NCBI GenBank assembly: GCA_947629285.1
Contig: CANRDA010000043.1
Coordinates: 1-8,446, forward strand
Source: an uncultured Bacilli bacterium
Lineage (GTDB): Bacteria > Bacillota_I > Bacilli_A > RF39 > UBA660
Direction: 5' to 3'
DNA length: 8,446 bases
A program made the translations under genes and the position numbers. The notes below the pieces were generated by a model. It saw nothing but the letters and a program-made list of their open reading frames with translations. It was not told the DNA's origin and ran no database searches. Shown here piece after piece: positions 4,488-8,446 of this stretch. Within the stretch, counting starts at the first letter, position 1. Each line of letters starts with the position of its first letter.

Positions 4488-7400
4488 GTGGCTTATACAG
4501 TTAAAAAATTCGGTGATTACCGTGAGAGAAGAAGTTATGCAAAAACTAAAAATGCAATAGAATTGTCTAATTTATTAGAGATTCAAAAGAAGTCATATGA
4601 TTGGTTTATGACTGAGGGAATAAAAGAAGTATTCGATGATATCTTTCCAGTTGAAAGCTTTACTGGAAATTTAACACTTGAATTTAGTAATTATTCCTTT
4701 GAAGAGCCAAGATACTCAATTAAAGGTTGCAAAGATAGATATGCAACTTATGCTGCACCTTTAAAGGTGGAAGCACGTCTTTTTAACCAAGAGACTGGAG
4801 AGGTTAAAGAGCAAGAAATTTATTTAGGTGATATGCCTATAATGACTGATAGTGGTACATTTATAATTAACGGAGCAGAACGTGTTATAGTATCACAATT
4901 AGTGCGTTCTCCAAGTTGTTATTATTCACGTGAAGTAGATAAGAAAAATGGTAAACATATTATCACTTCTCAAATAATACCAACTCGTGGAACATGGCTT
5001 GAGTATGAGACTGATGCAAGAGATGTTATCTACTGTCGTATAGATAGAACTCGTAAAGTACCAGTAACAACTTTACTTAGAGCTTTAGGTTTATCTAGTG
5101 ACCTTGATATAATCGACTTATTCGGTGAAGATGATTATATCATGCGTACAATAGAAAAGGATACTAATAAAAATACAGATGAATCTTTAATAGATATCCA
5201 TTCTAAATTAAGACCAGGTGAGCCTTCAACACTAGATAGTGCGAAAAATCAATTAATCACTAGATTCTTTGATGCTTTTCGTTATGATTTAGCTAAGGTA
5301 GGTCGTTATAAATTCAATAAGAAATTAAACGTTATAGATAGACTTTATGATACAGTACTTGCAGAAGATATTAAAGTAGATGGAAAACTTATATTTGAAA
5401 AAGGTACTTTAGTAACTAAAGAAGTATTAGAAGAGTTAAAACCTATAATGGAAAATGGTTATGGAGTTAAAGAAGTATTAATAAATGAAGAGTTAGATTC
5501 ATATAACAAAGTACAAATAGTTAAGGTTTACTCTAAAAATAATCCTGAAAAAGTAGTTAAGATTATAGGTAATGACCAAACTATCGATGTAAAAAGACTT
5601 ACTATATCAGATGTATATGCAACTGTTTCTTACTATTTGAATTTACACGAAGGAATTGGTTCATATGATGAGATTGACCATTTATCAAATCGTCGTGTAA
5701 GACAAGTAGGAGAACTTTTACAAAATCAATTTAGAGTAGGTATATCTCGTGTTGAAAGAGTAATAAGAGATAGAATGAGTACTCAAGAGTTAGCAGAAGT
5801 TACTCCAAAAACATTGATAAATATTAGACCATTAACTGCTGCAATCAAAGAATTCTTTGGAAGTAGCCAGTTATCACAATTCATGGACCAAACAAATCCA
5901 GTAGCAGAACTTGCTAATAAACGTCGTTTATCAAGTTTAGGACCTGGTGGACTTTCAAGAGACCGTGCTGGTATGGAAGTACGTGACGTAAATCCATCTC
6001 ACTATGGACGTTTATGTCCAATCGAATCTCCTGAAGGACCTAACATTGGACTTATAACATCCCTTGCGTCTTATGCAAGAGTAAACGATTATGGATTTAT
6101 TATGACTCCATATAGAAAAGTAGAAAATGGTCATTTAACTGATGAAATAAGATATATGACAGCTGATGAAGAATTAGACTATCACATATCACAAGCAACT
6201 GTAAAATTAGATGAAAACGATAACTTCGTAGATGAGAGAGTTCCTGTACGTTTCCGTGGCGAAAACGTAATGATAAATAGTAAAGATGTAGATTATATAG
6301 ACGTTTCAAGTGAACAAGTTGTATCTATTACAACTGCTGGAATTCCTTTCTTGGAGCACGATGATGGTAAACGTGCTTTGATGGGTGCGAACATGCAACG
6401 TCAAGCAATCCCACTACTTACTACAGAAGCACCTATTGTTGGAACTGGAATCGAAGCTATAAGTGCAAGAGACAGTGGGGCTGTTGTAATTTCTAAGGCA
6501 GATGGTGTAGTAGACTATGTAGATTCTAAAAAGATAATAGTTAAAACTAAAGGTGGAACAGATACATATTACTTAAATGATTTTGAAAGAAGTAATGCAG
6601 GTACTTGTTATCATCAAAGACCTATTGTAAGAGTTGGAGATAAGATAAAAAAAGACCAAGTTATTGCTGATGGACCATCTACTGATAAGGGTGAGATGGC
6701 TTTAGGTAAAAACGTTACAGTAGCGTTCATGAACTTTAATGGATATAACTACGAGGATGCAGTTATATTAAATGAAAGACTTGTTAGAGATGATGTTTAT
6801 ACATCTATACATATACAAGATTATCAAATAGAGTGTAGAGATACTAAACTTGGACCAGAAGAGTTTACAAGAGATATTCCAAATGTAAGTGAAGAAGCTC
6901 GTAAAAACTTAGACGAAAATGGACTTATTCGTACCGGTACTGAGGTACACGATGATGATATATTAGTTGGTAAAGTTACTCCAAAAGGAATGGCTGAATT
7001 AACTAGCGAAGAGAAGTTATTACACGCTATATTTGGTGAAAAGACTCGTGAGGTTAGAGATACATCACTTCGTGTACCACACGGAGGGGAAGGTATCGTT
7101 CACGACATAAAGATATTTACTAAAGAAGATACAGATGAACTTCCAGCAGGAGTTTCTAAGATAATTCGTGTTTATATCGCACAAAAACGTAAGATTACTG
7201 TTGGTGATAAAATGGCTGGTCGTCATGGTAACAAAGGTGTTATATCACTTGTATTACCTAGTGAGGATATGCCATATTTAGCTGATGGTACACCAGTTGA
7301 TATATTACTTAATCCACTAGGAGTTCCAAGCCGTATGAACATAGGACAAATACTTGAAATGCATTTAGGTGCAGCTGCTAAAAAACTTGGAATACACGTT

Positions 7401-8153
7401 GCAACTCCAGTATTTAGTGGAGCGACTAGAGAAGAGATAATAGACGCATTAAGAGAGGCTGGAATAGATGAAGATGGTAAAACAGTACTATACGATGGTC
7501 GTACTGGAGAGCCATTTGACAACCGTATAAGTGTTGGTGTTATGTATATGATAAAGTTGCACCACATGGTAGATGATAAATTACACGCTCGTTCAACTGG
7601 ACCATATTCTTTAGTTACTCAACAACCTCTAGGTGGTAAAGCACAATTCGGTGGTCAAAGATTTGGAGAGATGGAAGTTTGGGCACTTTATGCTTATGGT
7701 GCTGCTCACGTACTTCAAGAGATGATGACTATCAAATCAGATGATGTTGTTGGACGTGTTAAAGTTTATGAAGCATTAGTAAAAGGCACACCAATTCCTA
7801 AATCTGGAATACCAGAAAGCTTTAGAGTTTTAATTAAAGAATTCCAAGCTTTAGGACTTGATATAACAGTTTTAAACGATAAAGGAAACTTAGTTGAACT
7901 TAAAGAATTAGAAGAAGCAGACAAAGATGAAAATATAACTGACCCTAGAGAAACTAAAGTGGATGCTAATCTAATTAATGATAAAAATGACGCTGTAAGT
8001 GAAACATTTGAAGATTACGAAGACGTTATGGAAGATGAAGAATACAACGATGAAATAGAAGAGTATGAAGAAGACGAAGAAAACGATGAAGATTTTGATG
8101 AAGAAGATTTAGATGAATTAGAAGATTTAGATGAATTAGAGGAGGGTGAATAA
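4488..8153 (+). CDS. rpoB: DNA-directed RNA polymerase beta subunit
   Basis: RpoB forms one half of the RNA polymerase active-centre cleft. From GTG 4488 it is 1221 residues, beginning AYTVKKFGDYRERRSYA; GGGGTG (4477-4482) is five bases upstream. The ATG at 4452 is in frame but adds 12 residues absent from the family and lies in a hairpin. The Firmicute-type sequence is complete: the rifampicin region FGSSQLSQFMDQTNP (about 458-472) and KRRLSSLGPGG (478-488), GANMQRQA (633-640), NYEDA with E756/D757, GDKMAGRHGNKG (906-917) with K908 and K916 matching E. coli K1065/K1073, and the C-terminal GGKAQFGGQRFGEMEVWAL. Position 477 is Asn where E. coli has H526. After about residue 1144 a 78-residue tail follows; its last 48 residues hold 33 Asp/Glu and no basic residue. 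rpoC starts one base after the stop. Confidence 0.97.
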   Translation: MAYTVKKFGDYRERRSYAKTKNAIELSNLLEIQKKSYDWFMTEGIKEVFDDIFPVESFTGNLTLEFSNYSFEEPRYSIKGCKDRYATYAAPLKVEARLFNQETGEVKEQEIYLGDMPIMTDSGTFIINGAERVIVSQLVRSPSCYYSREVDKKNGKHIITSQIIPTRGTWLEYETDARDVIYCRIDRTRKVPVTTLLRALGLSSDLDIIDLFGEDDYIMRTIEKDTNKNTDESLIDIHSKLRPGEPSTLDSAKNQLITRFFDAFRYDLAKVGRYKFNKKLNVIDRLYDTVLAEDIKVDGKLIFEKGTLVTKEVLEELKPIMENGYGVKEVLINEELDSYNKVQIVKVYSKNNPEKVVKIIGNDQTIDVKRLTISDVYATVSYYLNLHEGIGSYDEIDHLSNRRVRQVGELLQNQFRVGISRVERVIRDRMSTQELAEVTPKTLINIRPLTAAIKEFFGSSQLSQFMDQTNPVAELANKRRLSSLGPGGLSRDRAGMEVRDVNPSHYGRLCPIESPEGPNIGLITSLASYARVNDYGFIMTPYRKVENGHLTDEIRYMTADEELDYHISQATVKLDENDNFVDERVPVRFRGENVMINSKDVDYIDVSSEQVVSITTAGIPFLEHDDGKRALMGANMQRQAIPLLTTEAPIVGTGIEAISARDSGAVVISKADGVVDYVDSKKIIVKTKGGTDTYYLNDFERSNAGTCYHQRPIVRVGDKIKKDQVIADGPSTDKGEMALGKNVTVAFMNFNGYNYEDAVILNERLVRDDVYTSIHIQDYQIECRDTKLGPEEFTRDIPNVSEEARKNLDENGLIRTGTEVHDDDILVGKVTPKGMAELTSEEKLLHAIFGEKTREVRDTSLRVPHGGEGIVHDIKIFTKEDTDELPAGVSKIIRVYIAQKRKITVGDKMAGRHGNKGVISLVLPSEDMPYLADGTPVDILLNPLGVPSRMNIGQILEMHLGAAAKKLGIHVATPVFSGATREEIIDALREAGIDEDGKTVLYDGRTGEPFDNRISVGVMYMIKLHHMVDDKLHARSTGPYSLVTQQPLGGKAQFGGQRFGEMEVWALYAYGAAHVLQEMMTIKSDDVVGRVKVYEALVKGTPIPKSGIPESFRVLIKEFQALGLDITVLNDKGNLVELKELEEADKDENITDPRETKVDANLINDKNDAVSETFEDYEDVMEDEEYNDEIEEYEEDEENDEDFDEEDLDELEDLDELEEGE
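8103..8138 (+). repeat. Perfect 18-bp tandem duplication in the rpoB 3' end
   Basis: GAAGATTTAGATGAATTA occurs twice with no gap (8103-8120 and 8121-8138), in frame, encoding EDLDEL twice near the end of the acidic RpoB tail. Identity at the nucleotide level suggests a recent duplication or replication slippage. It keeps the frame and the acidic character. Confidence 0.9.
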
Positions 8154-8154
8154 G

Positions 8155-8446
8155 ATGGATGTTAATAATTTTGAAGGATTAAAAATTAGTATCGCGTCAC
8201 CTGAAAAAATTCGTTCTTGGTCATATGGTGAAGTAAAGAAAGCAGAGACAATAAACTATCGTACTTTAAAACCTGAAAGAGATGGGTTATTCTGCGAGAA
8301 GATATTTGGACCTACAAAGGACTTTGAATGTTCTTGTGGAAAATATAAGAGATTAAGATATAAAGATATCGTATGTGATAGATGTGGAGTTGAAGTAACA
8401 CGTTCTAAAGTACGTCGTGAACGTATGGGACACATAGAGCTTGCAA
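8155..8446 (+). CDS. rpoC: DNA-directed RNA polymerase beta' subunit, N-terminal part
   Basis: RpoC is the other large catalytic subunit of RNA polymerase. The first 97 residues are visible before the window ends. They contain the conserved start (F6-E7-G8, IASPEKIRSWSYGEVKKAET), then NYRTLKPERDGLFCEKIFGP, and the zinc-binding site of the clamp: C59, C61, C74 and C77 in a C-X-C-X12-C-X2-C pattern. VTRSKVRRERMGHIELA follows as in the family. The catalytic NADFDGD loop would lie beyond the window. The ATG at 8155 is one base after the rpoB stop, with GGAGGGTGA (8141-8149) inside the last rpoB codons as ribosome binding site, so it is co-transcribed with rpoB and probably translationally coupled to it. 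Confidence 0.97.
   Translation, partial: MDVNNFEGLKISIASPEKIRSWSYGEVKKAETINYRTLKPERDGLFCEKIFGPTKDFECSCGKYKRLRYKDIVCDRCGVEVTRSKVRRERMGHIELA

Noticed and set aside
6100..6309. Antisense open frame within rpoB
   Set aside because: Short, low-complexity translation opposite conserved RpoB sequence.
7223..7567. Antisense open frame within rpoB
   Set aside because: Lies opposite the most conserved part of RpoB; coding constraint on the + strand explains the open frame.
1..8446. CRISPR array, insertion sequence, attachment site or new defence system
   Set aside because: No spaced repeats, inverted-repeat ends or target duplications seen; genes are housekeeping apart from the left-edge fragment and the small membrane protein.

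Overview
The window is an AT-rich stretch carrying the conserved transcription/translation block secE-nusG-rplK-rplA-rplJ-rplL-(small membrane protein)-rsmC-rpoB-rpoC, all on the + strand. The gene order, the strong AGGAGGTG-type ribosome binding sites, the RsmC-like methyltransferase between rplL and rpoB (as ybxB lies in Bacillus subtilis) and the Bacillus-like RpoB sequence point to a low-GC Firmicute. The AT richness, an Asn in the RpoB rifampicin pocket that I recall from Mollicutes, and a pilin-like small protein suggest the uncultured gut RF39/Erysipelotrichia/Mollicutes-related lineages. That placement is inference. The genetic code looks standard: rsmC ends in TGA and the tryptophans checked are TGG.

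Layout. Bases 1-102 are the 3' end of a gene whose protein resembles the C-terminus of Rpn/PD-(D/E)XK nuclease-transposases, followed by a weak terminator. A strong extended -10 promoter (156-184) then drives secE (250-429) and nusG (429-962), which overlap at TAATG. A second promoter (970-998) precedes a structured leader that resembles the L1-binding stalk of 23S rRNA, then rplK (1113-1538) and rplA (1650-2345). A third promoter (2348-2376) precedes an L10 leader with a clear terminator/antiterminator switch, then rplJ (2510-3001) and rplL (3026-3397). A long hairpin follows rplL. Next come an unrecognised 110-residue membrane-anchored pilin-like protein (3470-3802) and rsmC (3804-4391), one base apart. 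A fourth promoter, with its -35 box lying on the rsmC stop codon, drives rpoB (4488-8153) and rpoC (8155 to the window edge).

How it works together. The products are a protein translocase subunit, a transcription elongation factor, the L1 stalk and the L10-L12/L11 stalk base of the 50S subunit, an rRNA methyltransferase and the two largest RNA polymerase subunits. The sequence suggests separate control points: probable L1 feedback on rplKA, L10 transcription attenuation on rplJL, and an independent promoter plus leader hairpin for rpoBC. Three of the four promoters share the same form (TTTACA- or TTGACT-type -35, 17-base spacer, TGT directly before the -10).

The window is mostly housekeeping sequence and I see no new defence, mobile or biosynthetic system. 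The points most worth a second look are the natural H-to-N change in the RpoB rifampicin pocket, the rRNA-mimic leader of rplK, the L10 attenuator, the degenerate pilin-like gene inside the operon, and the long acidic, repeat-containing RpoB tail. No gene-free stretch exceeds 300 bases.
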